Assembly: GCF_000317555.1 (NCBI RefSeq)
Contig: NC_019745.1
Location: forward strand, 2,604,001-2,668,000
Length of the DNA stretch: 64,000 bases
Direction of reading: 5' to 3'
Source of the DNA: Gloeocapsa sp. PCC 7428
Lineage (GTDB): Bacteria > Cyanobacteriota > Cyanobacteriia > Cyanobacteriales > Chroococcidiopsidaceae
A program made the position numbers and the translations under genes. The notes below the pieces were generated by a model, which saw nothing but the letters and a program-made list of their open reading frames with translations, did not search any database and was not told the origin of the DNA. Of the stretch, positions 47,933 through 56,711 are shown in pieces (position 1 is the stretch's first letter; each line of letters begins with the position of its first letter).

Positions 47933-48787
47933 TCAACTTGTATACAACGTCTTCCATTCGGGAAACTGACGACCTAACATCTCACTCAATGTTGCTACCT
48001 GTTTGAGGTGAATCGGTCTAAGAAATGCTTTAACTGGTTCCAAATCTACTACTTCACGATCAACATAAGTATTTGACAAACTTCTTGCCCACGTCCGCAT
48101 TGACTTAGGTACCAAAGGCTTTACTGCTTGCCAATAGCTAGAGTTACGCAAACTACCAACAAGGGAATTTTCTTGCCACAAAACTTTACGAGGTGTAACG
48201 TTCTTTCTTTGCTCGAGGTTTTCGGGAACAAACGACGAATCAACTTCCAACCACGCGAACAACTTTTGTATCTCTTTAGTAGGATCTGCTTGTAACTCTT
48301 CAAGAGTGAGGATAGCAACGCGTTCTCTACCAAAGGTGTCGAAGTATAACTGTAGTTGCATGGCGTAGTCACTAACTTCTAAGTAGTGAGGCTGTTGCTG
48401 AATTGCAGTCATCATATCGCGTCTTTCCTGGAAATGCGCGACATGAAACCAGTAGTGACTGATTGTACGTTCTACTGGGTCTCGCATGATGTAGATAAAA
48501 CGAGCTTCAGGATTAAATTGCAATATTCGCGCTGGAACGCCACTGTAGTAAGGAGCTTTTGAGTAATCTGTACTTGATTCTCCTATTATTCTTGCGTCTC
48601 CAGCATTTTCAAACAATTTAAGATACTCTTGTTCTCCTTTCTCCCAGTGTAATTGATTAGAAAAGAACATTGGTTCTTTAGGGGTGCACATGAAAATTTG
48701 AGGATGACTATTCAAATAGTTGTGGAGTGACGAGGTTCCTGCTTTCATTGCACCGATGATGAATAGATTGGGACGTGGGTTTGTCAT
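47933..48787 (-). CDS. Sulfotransferase
   Basis: PAPS-dependent sulfotransferase of the heparan-sulfate/Nod type, 284 residues. The 5'-phosphosulfate-binding loop is IIGAMKAGTSSLHNYL near residue 12; the 3'-phosphate-binding motif is FIYIMRDPVERTISHYWFH near 95. The acceptor (polysaccharide, lipid or small molecule) cannot be told. A second motif, ILTLEELQADPTKEIQKLFAWL, is common to bacterial members. It stands between tRNA-Asp and a phytase-like gene on the same strand. Confidence 0.92.
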   Translation of the reverse strand: MTNPRPNLFIIGAMKAGTSSLHNYLNSHPQIFMCTPKEPMFFSNQLHWEKGEQEYLKLFENAGDARIIGESSTDYSKAPYYSGVPARILQFNPEARFIYIMRDPVERTISHYWFHVAHFQERRDMMTAIQQQPHYLEVSDYAMQLQLYFDTFGRERVAILTLEELQADPTKEIQKLFAWLEVDSSFVPENLEQRKNVTPRKVLWQENSLVGSLRNSSYWQAVKPLVPKSMRTWARSLSNTYVDREVVDLEPVKAFLRPIHLKQVATLSEMLGRQFPEWKTLYTS

Positions 48788-48970
48788 GTTACAGTACTTT
48801 CATCAACTTTTTGAGTTTTATCGCTGTCTATCTGTTTGACTGCAAGCTTTAGCGCAGTTGTTGAATTTCTCTTGCTTAATCATCTTAGATAATTCACAAA
48901 TTAACAATGTGTCATTCCTTACAACACTTACCCTTGATAAAGAAGTATCATTTAATACAATTTTCAACAA

Positions 48971-50125
48971 TTAATCGTTAGATTGAGATTGAATAGTAAA
49001 GGCGAGGAATTGAGTACGCTGCGCAGGCTGAAAGTTGTTATCGCTGACGAGCAGGAGCGATCGCCCATCCGTTAATGCGGGTCCTAAAGTCACGCCTTCG
49101 ATGTTATCTAGTGTGACGTTTTTTAAGGTTTTGAGGTCGAGCAACAATCTTTTTTTGACAGGTTTGATACTGCTAAGCTCAACCTGACGTAGACTCTCGA
49201 TATCACTTATATCATCGGCGTCTGTTAAGGAGACTTCGTACAAGCGAATGCTGTATCCTAAGCCTGTAAACGCACGTTCTAAGCTAATAAAATTGCCATT
49301 GTCATCGACAGCGAATAAATCAACAAGCCCAACACGCATAAATCGAGGTAAATTGATTTGTGTTGGTACAGCTTCGGTAATATAAAGATATTCATGCGAT
49401 CGCTTGCCCGAACGTAAGTCATATTGTAAAATTCTACATGGCGAACTTGTATCAGGTCGCCCTATTGGTTCATCTTGCAGCAATGCATTCTCGGTGGCGG
49501 TATAGAGATATTGCTGATTTGGTGTCACAGTCAAACTTTCAAATGCATTATTATTACGAATACCGCGATCGCGACTCGCTGTGGGTAAAAATCGTTCGGG
49601 TATGGGTAGCGATCGCAATTCTTTCCCACTTGTCAAGGAGAATTCTTTGATAAATGGATTGATTAATCTTTGCGCATCGCCTTCAGAGGAAATAAACACC
49701 GTTTCGCGATTCGTTACCGCAATTCCCTCCGCATCGATACGATATCTTTCAAAAGGTTGATTTTCTGTGTTTAACAGAGTCGTCACTTTTAAAGGTGTCA
49801 CATTACCCTGTTGCAATCCCTGATTTAAATTAATTTGCAAGGTATAAAATCGCGCTAGTGCTTTTTCGCTGCGATCGTCAGACACTGCGTAATAGACATC
49901 TTTTGTAGAATCATAAGTAATCCCTGATAACCCACCGAGTTCTGTACCTTGAAAAGAAAATCCAGTGGAAATTGTTGCTTCTCCTAAAAAATTAACTGCG
50001 GTGACTGGTACTGCGGGTGTGGTTTGCCGTGTAATAAAAATAACAGTAAATAATAAACCAAGGAAAATTAATATAATTGGCTGTAATAGTTTGCGGCTCA
50101 ATGACATATAGGAGGTTTTAATCAT
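48971..50125 (-). CDS. Phytase-like esterase, membrane anchored
   Basis: 384 residues of the esterase-like-activity-of-phytase family (beta-propeller, periplasmic). A hydrophobic segment near residues 14-33 (LQPIILIFLGLLFTVIFI) acts as signal or anchor. Landmarks: GGLSGITYDSTKDVYYAVSDDR, RIDAEGIAVTNRETVFISSEGD, NNAFESLTVTPNQQYLYTATEN and NVTLDNIEGVTLGP, with the repeated acidic loops of the propeller. Family members release phosphate from organic phosphate or have unproven activity; the neighbourhood of pst genes is 4.5 kb away, and I saw no Pho box. The start at 50125 or an in-frame ATG at 50107 are both possible. Confidence 0.85.
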   Translation of the reverse strand: MIKTSYMSLSRKLLQPIILIFLGLLFTVIFITRQTTPAVPVTAVNFLGEATISTGFSFQGTELGGLSGITYDSTKDVYYAVSDDRSEKALARFYTLQINLNQGLQQGNVTPLKVTTLLNTENQPFERYRIDAEGIAVTNRETVFISSEGDAQRLINPFIKEFSLTSGKELRSLPIPERFLPTASRDRGIRNNNAFESLTVTPNQQYLYTATENALLQDEPIGRPDTSSPCRILQYDLRSGKRSHEYLYITEAVPTQINLPRFMRVGLVDLFAVDDNGNFISLERAFTGLGYSIRLYEVSLTDADDISDIESLRQVELSSIKPVKKRLLLDLKTLKNVTLDNIEGVTLGPALTDGRSLLLVSDNNFQPAQRTQFLAFTIQSQSND

Positions 50126-50196
50126 TTGGAGATTAATAGAGGATGAACTATAGCAATCGAAGGGATGCTTACATCATCTCTTCTAGGAGGTTTTAA
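50110..50196. repeat. Direct repeat AGGAGGTTTTAA in the leader of the phytase-like gene
   Basis: AGGAGGTTTTAA occurs at 50110-50121 and 50185-50196. On the transcribed (minus) strand this is TTAAAACCTCCT, whose CCTCC is complementary to a Shine-Dalgarno sequence. The first copy overlaps the start of the phytase-like gene. Significance is unclear; the repeat is exact over 12 bases, with a 75-base period. Confidence 0.4.
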
Positions 50197-50205
50197 CCCT
50201 GATTT

Positions 50206-51678
50206 CTATGGGCAAGGCAGTGCCTTACCCCTCTGATCTCTAACCCCTGCGATCGCAATAAAATCTATTAACCAATCTTTGACATGACGTGTCGCATGAC
50301 AGTCGTCTTCGTTGTAGCGGACAATCGCATCTAATAACGCGCGATCGCCTGTAGCTAACCACTGATCGTACCAATAAATACAATGCGAACCATTTGCTTG
50401 CGGATCGCGCCACTCGAACCCTAACCAACGCGCGATCGCTTTTAAAGTATAGTTTTCTACTGGTAAAGCAACCGTTTGGATAACTTGCTCGTAAACATCC
50501 ACGAACCGCGCTAGAAGTGTTTTGATTTGCGATCGCGGAGTGTGATAAAGTTTGCCCAAGCGTTTGACGGTATCGACTTCATAAGCACAAAAATGATAAA
50601 TTGGCGCAGTCGGATACTGGTGAACTAAATCTAAAAATTGCTGCCAAACGGTTTCTTCTTGAGCGGGTGTTTCGGCTAAAAATTCATGAAATGTTTCGGT
50701 TCCTGTTTGACGATCGACGACTAACACTCCTAGCAAGTAATCTAAATTAAGATCGGGTTCGGCTTCGATATCAAAGTAAAGTTCGATCGGTGCAGGTGAT
50801 ACAGTTCTCTCACAAGTTGTATTTAACAAAATTGGACGATTTTCAAATACGGCTTGCGCTTGTAAAACTAACTTGTGTGCGACTTGGCGATCGAATCCTG
50901 GTAGCGATTCTAATTGTGTAGGACTAACTTGACTCAGAGATTCAAGAGTAACAACGTTTAAAGCTTGTAATTGCGTGTAGCGATTGGGAGTGACTCCAGG
51001 AATGAGTGAGAGATGTTGTTGATCTTTTGCGATCGCATAACACTGACTGTACCAACGACAAAGACTACATCGCTGCCGCGAAATAAAAACTTCGGGTGCT
51101 AATTCTGCTTCTAAGATTTCCAGACAGCGATCTAAACTACGCTGCATCTGCGATGTCCACCTCGCAACATCTACAGTATAAACTTCTGGACGACGCAGAA
51201 ATAACCATGCTGTTTTTGGTGCAATTCCTTGAATTTGTTCTAATACGTGCGCGTTGTACGCCGCGATAATTTGATACTCTAACTTAGGGCGCTTTCCCAA
51301 TTCGATTTGCGCAGGAATATAAACCCAATCACCAAACGATGAATTTCCTGGTTGTTTAATGAGTAAATCTGGACGACTGATCAGGGTATATTTTTCTAGA
51401 TAGGTAGTGAGTAAGATTCCTTGACTAATGCGCTCAACACCTTGCTGCATAAGTTCGAGTGTTGCGATCGCACCCGCTTCCCAGTTTCCTTTGTGATAAT
51501 CAGGTTGCTGATGATTTTGTTGCGCTAAAGCATTTTGTTGATGAATTAATTTGTCTTGTTGTAGTCGTAGTAAAAACTCACTCGGAGAATCTCGCTGGCT
51601 GCGATCGCCATGAGTATCTAAAAAAGCGCGTCTTTGACAACGTTGATATTGCAGCAGCAGTTCAGCAGTCATTAGCAT
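50206..51678 (-). CDS. TM0106-family RecB-like putative nuclease
   Basis: 490 residues of the TM0106 RecB-like nuclease group. Seen: an N-terminal PD-(D/E)xK-type domain (LLLQYQRCQRRAFLDTHGDR, GDWVYIPAQIELGKRPKLEYQI), a Cys cluster CSLCRWYSQC near residue 210 that with the early Cys of QRC could bind an iron-sulfur cluster, and a C-terminal RNase-H-like exonuclease domain (IELYFDIEAEPDLNLDYLLG, DCHATRHVKDWL). The reading frame ends inside a GGGCAAGGC palindrome, so the final residues RGKALPCP are repeat-encoded. No CRISPR array lies near, so a Cas4-like role is not supported. Confidence 0.87.
   Translation of the reverse strand: MLMTAELLLQYQRCQRRAFLDTHGDRSQRDSPSEFLLRLQQDKLIHQQNALAQQNHQQPDYHKGNWEAGAIATLELMQQGVERISQGILLTTYLEKYTLISRPDLLIKQPGNSSFGDWVYIPAQIELGKRPKLEYQIIAAYNAHVLEQIQGIAPKTAWLFLRRPEVYTVDVARWTSQMQRSLDRCLEILEAELAPEVFISRQRCSLCRWYSQCYAIAKDQQHLSLIPGVTPNRYTQLQALNVVTLESLSQVSPTQLESLPGFDRQVAHKLVLQAQAVFENRPILLNTTCERTVSPAPIELYFDIEAEPDLNLDYLLGVLVVDRQTGTETFHEFLAETPAQEETVWQQFLDLVHQYPTAPIYHFCAYEVDTVKRLGKLYHTPRSQIKTLLARFVDVYEQVIQTVALPVENYTLKAIARWLGFEWRDPQANGSHCIYWYDQWLATGDRALLDAIVRYNEDDCHATRHVKDWLIDFIAIAGVRDQRGKALPCP
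50210..50230. repeat. GGGCAAGGCA palindrome inside the 3' end of the nuclease gene
   Basis: GGGCAAGGCA followed by GTGCCTTACCC, near-perfect palindrome. Same family as 21650, 28593 and 51718. On the minus strand it encodes the last residues of the TM0106-type nuclease, so insertion of the repeat may have reshaped that C-terminus. Confidence 0.7.
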
Positions 51679-51717
51679 GACTCTAGACTAGCAATTTTAA
51701 GAGGTTAGGGGTCAGAG

Positions 51718-51738
51718 GGGCAAGGCATTGCCTTGCCC
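51718..51738. repeat. GGGCAAGGCA palindrome upstream of the nuclease gene
   Basis: GGGCAAGGCA plus its exact inverted copy (TGCCTTGCCC), with one central T. The most perfect member of this dispersed family; next to a TTAGGGGTCAGAGGGG heptamer-type repeat at 51705-51720. It lies between the divergent nuclease and aminotransferase genes. Confidence 0.7.
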
Positions 51739-51824
51739 TTAGGAAGATATTTCAGGTTTCCTGATTCCTTTATTATGAGTGCGATCGCGTCATACTATTC
51801 ACTAACTGCAAGCTACTTCTGATC

Positions 51825-53009
51825 ATGACAAGCGTTTCTATTAACCAAACTGCACAACACCGACAACGATTTCCCGCACTAGCAAATAAAGCTTATTTTA
51901 ACTATGGCGGTCAAGGACCTATGCCGCAAGCGGCGATCGATGCGGTAAATCACGCACAAGAATATATACAAACTTATGGTCCTTTTTCAACAAAGGTGAA
52001 TGCTTGGATTGTTGAGGAAGTTGGACAAACACGACAGGCGATCGCCTCAGAACTTCACGCACCTCCTGAAACAATCACAATTACCGAAGATGTCACGGTG
52101 GGCTGTAATATCGCCTTGTGGGGTATCGATTGGCAAGCAGGCGATCGCATTTTACTCACCGACTGCGAACATCCTGGAGTCATCGCGACAACGCAAGAAA
52201 TTTCCCGACGTTTCGATGTGGAAGTTTCGTTTTGTCCAATTATGGCAACTCTGAATGGCGGCGATCCTGCGGAAGTTATTGCGCAAAACCTGACACCCGA
52301 TACGCGACTTGTTGTTCTAAGTCATATTCTTTGGAATACAGGTCAAGTTTTACCCATAGACAAAATTGCGCAAGTTTGCCGCGAGTACAACAGTAGGATA
52401 CAAATTTTAGTCGATGCAGCGCAGTCAGTTGGTTTATTACCGTTAAATTTAACTGAACTTGGAGCAGATTTTTATGCTTTTACGGGTCATAAATGGTGGT
52501 GTGGTCCGATGGGGGTGGGTGGATTATATGTTCGTCCCGAAGCTAGGGAATCACTGCACCCAACGTTTATTGGCTGGCGTAGTATTATGATGGATAGCCA
52601 AGGTAAGCCTGTAGATTGGCAACCAGATGGACGACGCTATGAAGTGGCAACATCAGCTTTTGGACAGTATTGCGGATTAAGAGCAGCGATCGCAACGCAT
52701 CAACAATGGGGAAGTGCAACGCAACGCTACGAGCAAATTCTGCAACTAAGTCACTATCTTTGGCAACGGTTAAACGAACTATCTGATATTGTCTGTTTAC
52801 GCGCTACTCCACCCGAATCGAGTCTTGTTTCTTTTCAGTTAAAACAAGCAGGTAGTCATAAACAGTTAGTACAGTACTTAGAATCACAAAACATGATGAC
52901 ACGCACACTCCTCGATCCTGATTGCGTTCGTGCGTGCGTTCACTACTTCACCACCACCAGTGAGATCGATCAACTCATCGCCGGAATCGAAAGTTATTGT
53001 GGAAAGTGA
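51825..53009 (+). CDS. Aminotransferase class V (PLP-dependent)
   Basis: 394 residues, fold-type I PLP enzyme of the IscS/SufS-like aminotransferase class V group. Seen: YFNYGGQGPMPQAAIDAV near 24, DCEHPGVIATTQEI, LVDAAQSVGLLPLNL (Asp holding the PLP nitrogen), and DFYAFTGHKWWCGPMGVGGLYV with the PLP-binding Lys near residue 222. The conserved cysteine-desulfurase active Cys loop is not apparent, so an isopenicillin-N-epimerase-like or kynureninase-like enzyme is equally possible. The reaction is not determined. ATG at 51825. Confidence 0.9.
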   Translation: MTSVSINQTAQHRQRFPALANKAYFNYGGQGPMPQAAIDAVNHAQEYIQTYGPFSTKVNAWIVEEVGQTRQAIASELHAPPETITITEDVTVGCNIALWGIDWQAGDRILLTDCEHPGVIATTQEISRRFDVEVSFCPIMATLNGGDPAEVIAQNLTPDTRLVVLSHILWNTGQVLPIDKIAQVCREYNSRIQILVDAAQSVGLLPLNLTELGADFYAFTGHKWWCGPMGVGGLYVRPEARESLHPTFIGWRSIMMDSQGKPVDWQPDGRRYEVATSAFGQYCGLRAAIATHQQWGSATQRYEQILQLSHYLWQRLNELSDIVCLRATPPESSLVSFQLKQAGSHKQLVQYLESQNMMTRTLLDPDCVRACVHYFTTTSEIDQLIAGIESYCGK

Positions 53010-53102
53010 CGAGTGATTAGTGATAAGTGCGTGAGTTTTGAGTGATGAGTTATATAAAACACTATTCTCCCTCTGCTTCTTTAACTCTCTGACCCCTAAC
53101 AT

Positions 53103-54227
53103 ATGTCTCCCATCATCTACGTAGCCGTTACCAGTCATGGATTTGGTCATGCAGCGCGGACTGCATCGGTTGTTGCGACGATCAAAAAACTCTGTCCAGA
53201 AACGTTGGTAATTTTTGTTACCACAACACCGCGCTGGTTTCTCGAATCATACTTTCAAGATGATTTTATCTACCGTCCGCGATCGTTTGATGTGGGTGTC
53301 GTGCAAAGCGATAGTCTCACAATGGATAAAGCCGCAACACTCGAAAAAATGCAGCACATTCGTAGTCAACAAAACGCAATTGTCGCCGGAGAAGTTAATT
53401 TTATCAAGCAAAATCGCGTCGATTTAATTTTAGCGGATGTTCCTCATTTAGCTGGCGTGATTGGTAAAACCGCAGGTGTTCCGTGTTGGACTATCAGTAA
53501 TTTTGGTTGGGACTTTATTTATCGCAATTGGGGAAGTGAATTTCAAGAAATTGCAGATTGGATTTCCAATTGCTACAGCCAGTGCGATCGCTTACTCCGC
53601 TTACCCTTTCACGAACCGATGAGTGCGTTTCAAAATATCACAGATGTTGGGCTACCTGGTGGTTCTCCCTCTCACCATGTTGATACGCTACGATCAAAAT
53701 GGAATATTACAACACCCCAAGAGCGCACAATCTTATTAACTTTCGGTGGTTTGGGCTTACAGCAAATTCCTTACGATAATGTGCAGCGATTTCCCGATTG
53801 GCAATTTATCACGTTTGCGCGTAACGCCCCAGATTTACCCAACTTACTCAAAGTCACCGATCCGCAATATCGTCCAGTTGATTTTATGCAGCTTTGTGGC
53901 AGAGTTGTTTCTAAACCAGGTTTTAGCACGTTCGCCGAAGCTATTCATCAACAAGTGCCGATTGTAACATTGACACGTGAGGATTTTGCAGAAGCAGCTT
54001 TGTTGATTGAAGGTATTACAGATTATGCGCATCATCAAATTATTAGCCCAGCCGAATTTTTCCACAGCGGTTGGGAATTTCTTGAACAAGCACCTTTGAC
54101 ACCAAGAAAATCGCAAGAAATCGCCCTCGATGGCAATGAAGCGATCGCCTATGCTGTTTTAGACTTCATTAACGATGCATTACCAAAAAATCTTAAGAAT
54201 TCCCACGCAAGGCAAGTCTCTCAATAA
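53103..54227 (+). CDS. Glycosyltransferase (MurG/GT28-like fold)
   Basis: 374 residues with a GT-B layout: a first Rossmann domain (IIYVAVTSHGFGHAARTASVVATIKKL, the GHxxR nucleotide loop), and a second with TILLTFGGLGLQQIPYDN near 212 and VVSKPGFSTFAEAIHQQVPIV near 262, the sugar-nucleotide binding PGxxTxxE pattern. The acceptor is unknown. The last 53 bases overlap the yjbQ gene in another frame. Start ATG at 53103. Confidence 0.85.
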   Translation: MSPIIYVAVTSHGFGHAARTASVVATIKKLCPETLVIFVTTTPRWFLESYFQDDFIYRPRSFDVGVVQSDSLTMDKAATLEKMQHIRSQQNAIVAGEVNFIKQNRVDLILADVPHLAGVIGKTAGVPCWTISNFGWDFIYRNWGSEFQEIADWISNCYSQCDRLLRLPFHEPMSAFQNITDVGLPGGSPSHHVDTLRSKWNITTPQERTILLTFGGLGLQQIPYDNVQRFPDWQFITFARNAPDLPNLLKVTDPQYRPVDFMQLCGRVVSKPGFSTFAEAIHQQVPIVTLTREDFAEAALLIEGITDYAHHQIISPAEFFHSGWEFLEQAPLTPRKSQEIALDGNEAIAYAVLDFINDALPKNLKNSHARQVSQ

Positions 54228-54588
54228 TGTGACTGCCAAAATTGAATCAATTGTTGCTGAATCAGGGATAGAAACAGGAATTTGTCATCTCTTTTTACGT
54301 CATACTTCGGCTAGTCTTGTGATTCAAGAAAATGCCGATCCTGACGTACTAAAAGATTTAGAAAACTTCTTGGCGAAACTCGTTCCTGAAGATGCTTATT
54401 ATATCCACAGCGCTGAAGGACCTGATGATATGCCAGCACATATTCGTACAGTACTTACTCATACATCAGAACAAATTCCGATTGCTAAAGGTGAGTTATT
54501 ATTAGGAACTTGGCAAGGTGTATACATTTGGGAACATCGACGGCGTAGCCATAATAGAGAACTTGTTGTTCACATTACGGGAATGTAA
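54175..54588 (+). CDS. YjbQ/UPF0047 family protein
   Basis: 137 residues of the secondary thiamine-phosphate-synthase/UPF0047 (YjbQ) fold. Conserved stretch: GICHLFLRHTSASLVIQENADPDVLKDLE with the metal-type His of RHTSAS, then SAEGPDDMPAHIRTVLTHTSEQIP and LLLGTWQGVYIWEHRRRSHNRELVVHITG. It is one of the most conserved families without a settled cellular role. The start ATG at 54175 overlaps the glycosyltransferase by 53 bases, so translation is probably coupled. Confidence 0.9.
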   Translation: MHYQKILRIPTQGKSLNNVTAKIESIVAESGIETGICHLFLRHTSASLVIQENADPDVLKDLENFLAKLVPEDAYYIHSAEGPDDMPAHIRTVLTHTSEQIPIAKGELLLGTWQGVYIWEHRRRSHNRELVVHITGM

Positions 54589-54833
54589 GAAGCCTTTGGC
54601 TGATTGCTTTCATACATTTGATTGTTGCTGCGGGTTCAATCATTGAGCGTTCTTCTATTAACCTGTGCCTTAAGAATTAAGCATTATTACTGTAAATAAG
54701 TAACTTAACTTCTATAGTACGGATAACCTGTAAAAAAGAATACGGTTTTTTCGATAGATATAGCCTAACAAGTTTCTCTCTAATGAGAGAGCAAACTAAT
54801 TTTTAGATTTTCTACATTGAATTTAGTAAGTTC

Positions 54834-55193
54834 ATGATGTTCAACTTACTAAAAAGTGTTATGGCTAAGCAACTCGAAAAGAAACCAATCGAACAGCCCG
54901 TAAGTCGAGATTGGCATACACGCGAGGAACCAACTGCTAAAGAAAGAAATTTAACCGTTAACCCTGGTGATATCGTTACGGATGAGTCAAAATCTGTTGA
55001 AGAAAAAGCGCAGCAAGTTGCTGTAGATGCACCGGATATTACAGGTGACTGGATTTTAGTTCCCACTTACTTTATCGTCGAATATCCAGATGGTAAGAGG
55101 GAAGCATTACATCATGTTAGAGATGCTAAAAAGATTTCTGATGTTATTCGTTTAGCGCGAGTTGACGATCAGGGAAATCGTATTTGGTGGTAA
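54834..55193 (+). CDS. Small conserved hypothetical protein
   Basis: Unrecognised 119-residue protein with a hydrophilic N-terminal half rich in Glu/Lys and a compact C-terminal half (DITGDWILVPTYFIVEYPDG, VRDAKKISDVIRLARVDDQGNRIWW). Starts at 54834 (ATG); 54837 and 54861 are in-frame ATGs, and the last would drop the short MMFNLLKSV prefix. No membrane helix. Convergent with the PspA-like gene (10-base gap). No functional hint from neighbours. Confidence 0.7.
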   Translation: MMFNLLKSVMAKQLEKKPIEQPVSRDWHTREEPTAKERNLTVNPGDIVTDESKSVEEKAQQVAVDAPDITGDWILVPTYFIVEYPDGKREALHHVRDAKKISDVIRLARVDDQGNRIWW

Positions 55194-55202
55194 TGCTTAG
55201 TA

Positions 55203-55598
55203 TTAGCTTCGATTTCCATTATTAGCGCGTGCTTCTTGCTGCAAAACTTTTTCTTCTATCCGATCAAAGCCTGCGATCGCACTGCTGGTACTTAGACATC
55301 TTTGGCTACTGTGCTTTACAACAAATTCACTTTCTCCTGCCTTCAATTTGTGCTTAAGGCTATCAACATAAGTTGTTTGCTTGTCTAGCTTAACTTTAAG
55401 TTCATTGACAGTCACATTAGCAATCTTTTCTTGCTCTAATGCCAGATGAACTAAGTTTTGTTCGCCTTTTTTTTCGGCTAATTTAACTCGGCGTTGCCAC
55501 TTAACAACTTCAATTTCTGCTTGATTATACTTTTGCAGTGCGATCTTTTGATCAGTGAGAGCTTCAATTAGAGAAAAATACAATTTCTTTGAGTGCAT
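55203..55598 (-). CDS. Shortened PspA/IM30 (Vipp1)-like coiled-coil protein
   Basis: 131 residues, mostly helical. Two segments match PspA/IM30: QKYNQAEIEVVKWQRRVKLAEKKGEQNLVHLALEQEKIA (hairpin helices; IM30 typically has YNQAQSEANEWQRRAQLALQ) and SSAIAGFDRIEEKVLQQEARA near the end (IM30: SSAMAAFERMEEKVLQMEARS). Full IM30 has 220-260 residues; here the N-terminal membrane-binding helix is missing and about 40 residues between the two matching segments are deleted. An in-frame TGA lies six codons upstream of the ATG, so no longer form exists here. Whether it still joins IM30 filaments is inference. Confidence 0.75.
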   Translation of the reverse strand: MHSKKLYFSLIEALTDQKIALQKYNQAEIEVVKWQRRVKLAEKKGEQNLVHLALEQEKIANVTVNELKVKLDKQTTYVDSLKHKLKAGESEFVVKHSSQRCLSTSSAIAGFDRIEEKVLQQEARANNGNRS

Positions 55599-55747
55599 AT
55601 TGACTTTACATCTAGCTCAGTAACTGTCTAGGTGGATAGAACCATAAATTTTGACTTATGGTCACTAGAAAAGCAACACATTGTTCAAACTGATATTTCT
55701 AACTCTACAAATCATCAATTTGAACTACAACTCTTTTTAAAGTTGAT

Positions 55748-55766
55748 TTCATGAATTCTTCATGAA
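55748..55766. promoter_or_regulatory. Direct repeat of the palindrome TTCATGAA
   Basis: TTCATGAA-TTC-TTCATGAA: two copies of an 8-base palindrome with an 11-base period, about 126 bases before the PAP/fibrillin-like gene. One helical turn of spacing suits a dimeric or tandem DNA-binding site. No regulator is known from sequence alone. Confidence 0.35.
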
Positions 55767-55891
55767 GATTATAAGAAGAAAAACTGACTAGTTGGTTTAC
55801 AAAATAAAAATCAAATATACATTTTGCACATCATCTCTTTGCAAAAACCTCAAAAATTAAAGCGAAAATTCAACAAAAGGCATCAATTTTA

Positions 55892-56617
55892 ATGATTAAT
55901 GTATTTAATTCAAACCAGTTAAGTTCTCAAAGTACATCAGAACTTAAAGCTGAACTATTAAAGCGAGTTAAAGGAAGAGATACCGATTCTTTAAGTACTA
56001 AAGTTCAGTATTATAAAAATATACTGACACCGTATATTGAAGAGTTGACGCAACGCAATCCTTATCCAATCGTTGTAGAACAAATTCCAATTGTTCTCGG
56101 TGTTTGGACACCCCTTTGGTCAACTATCCCTTTTCACGATACTTTACCAGGGCGGAATCGAGAACAGTCATATCAAATTTTTCATGATGATAGCTACTAT
56201 GCAAATATCGCTCGGTATACTCCAGGACAAAATACTTTTTGGCAAAAATTGTCTGCAAAATTACCAGCAATCGATTTAATGGTAATGCAAAAGTATGCCG
56301 TACGAGATAACAAATGGTACATCCAAAATGTAGGTATTGAACAGGCTTTTCGGAATAGAGAAGTTCCACTATCAATTGAAGATGCAGAATCTTGGTTTAG
56401 TAGCGTAGTCGGCAATAAATTTCAATCGGCTCAAGAAGAACTTCCGCAAGCGCTTGATTTACAATTAGACCGCAAAACTGTTAAGAAATTGGAGAAAACT
56501 TACCTAGCGACTCCGCAATTAGAGCATCTTTATGTCGATCGCGATCTCCGAATTGTGAAAACTCAACGTGAAGCATCGCAGCGACCAAGTTATACAATTG
56601 CCATACGCAGACAGTAA
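55892..56617 (+). CDS. Probable PAP/fibrillin-family protein
   Basis: 241 residues. The opening STSELKAELLKRVKGRDTDSLS, NPYPIVVEQIPIVLGVWTPLWSTIPFHD and the LPGRNREQSYQIFHDDSYYANIARY segment follow the pattern of plastid-lipid-associated (fibrillin) proteins, where helices are followed by G-x-W-x-L-x-Y strands. These proteins associate with thylakoid lipids or plastoglobule-like bodies. The assignment is moderate because I cannot check the closing strands. ATG at 55892. Confidence 0.6.
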   Translation: MINVFNSNQLSSQSTSELKAELLKRVKGRDTDSLSTKVQYYKNILTPYIEELTQRNPYPIVVEQIPIVLGVWTPLWSTIPFHDTLPGRNREQSYQIFHDDSYYANIARYTPGQNTFWQKLSAKLPAIDLMVMQKYAVRDNKWYIQNVGIEQAFRNREVPLSIEDAESWFSSVVGNKFQSAQEELPQALDLQLDRKTVKKLEKTYLATPQLEHLYVDRDLRIVKTQREASQRPSYTIAIRRQ

Positions 56618-56711
56618 TCTGTCCGGTTGACGAATTATGATGTCTGTGTAGGTTGGTAATGGTAATTGGTAATGGGAAAAGCCAATTAGCAAGACTGATA
56701 TTGAGTAGCAT

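Noticed and set aside
50206-51678. Cas4 identity for the RecB-like nuclease
   Set aside because: Its length, C-terminal RNase-H-like domain and lack of Cas neighbours fit the TM0106 group, not Cas4.
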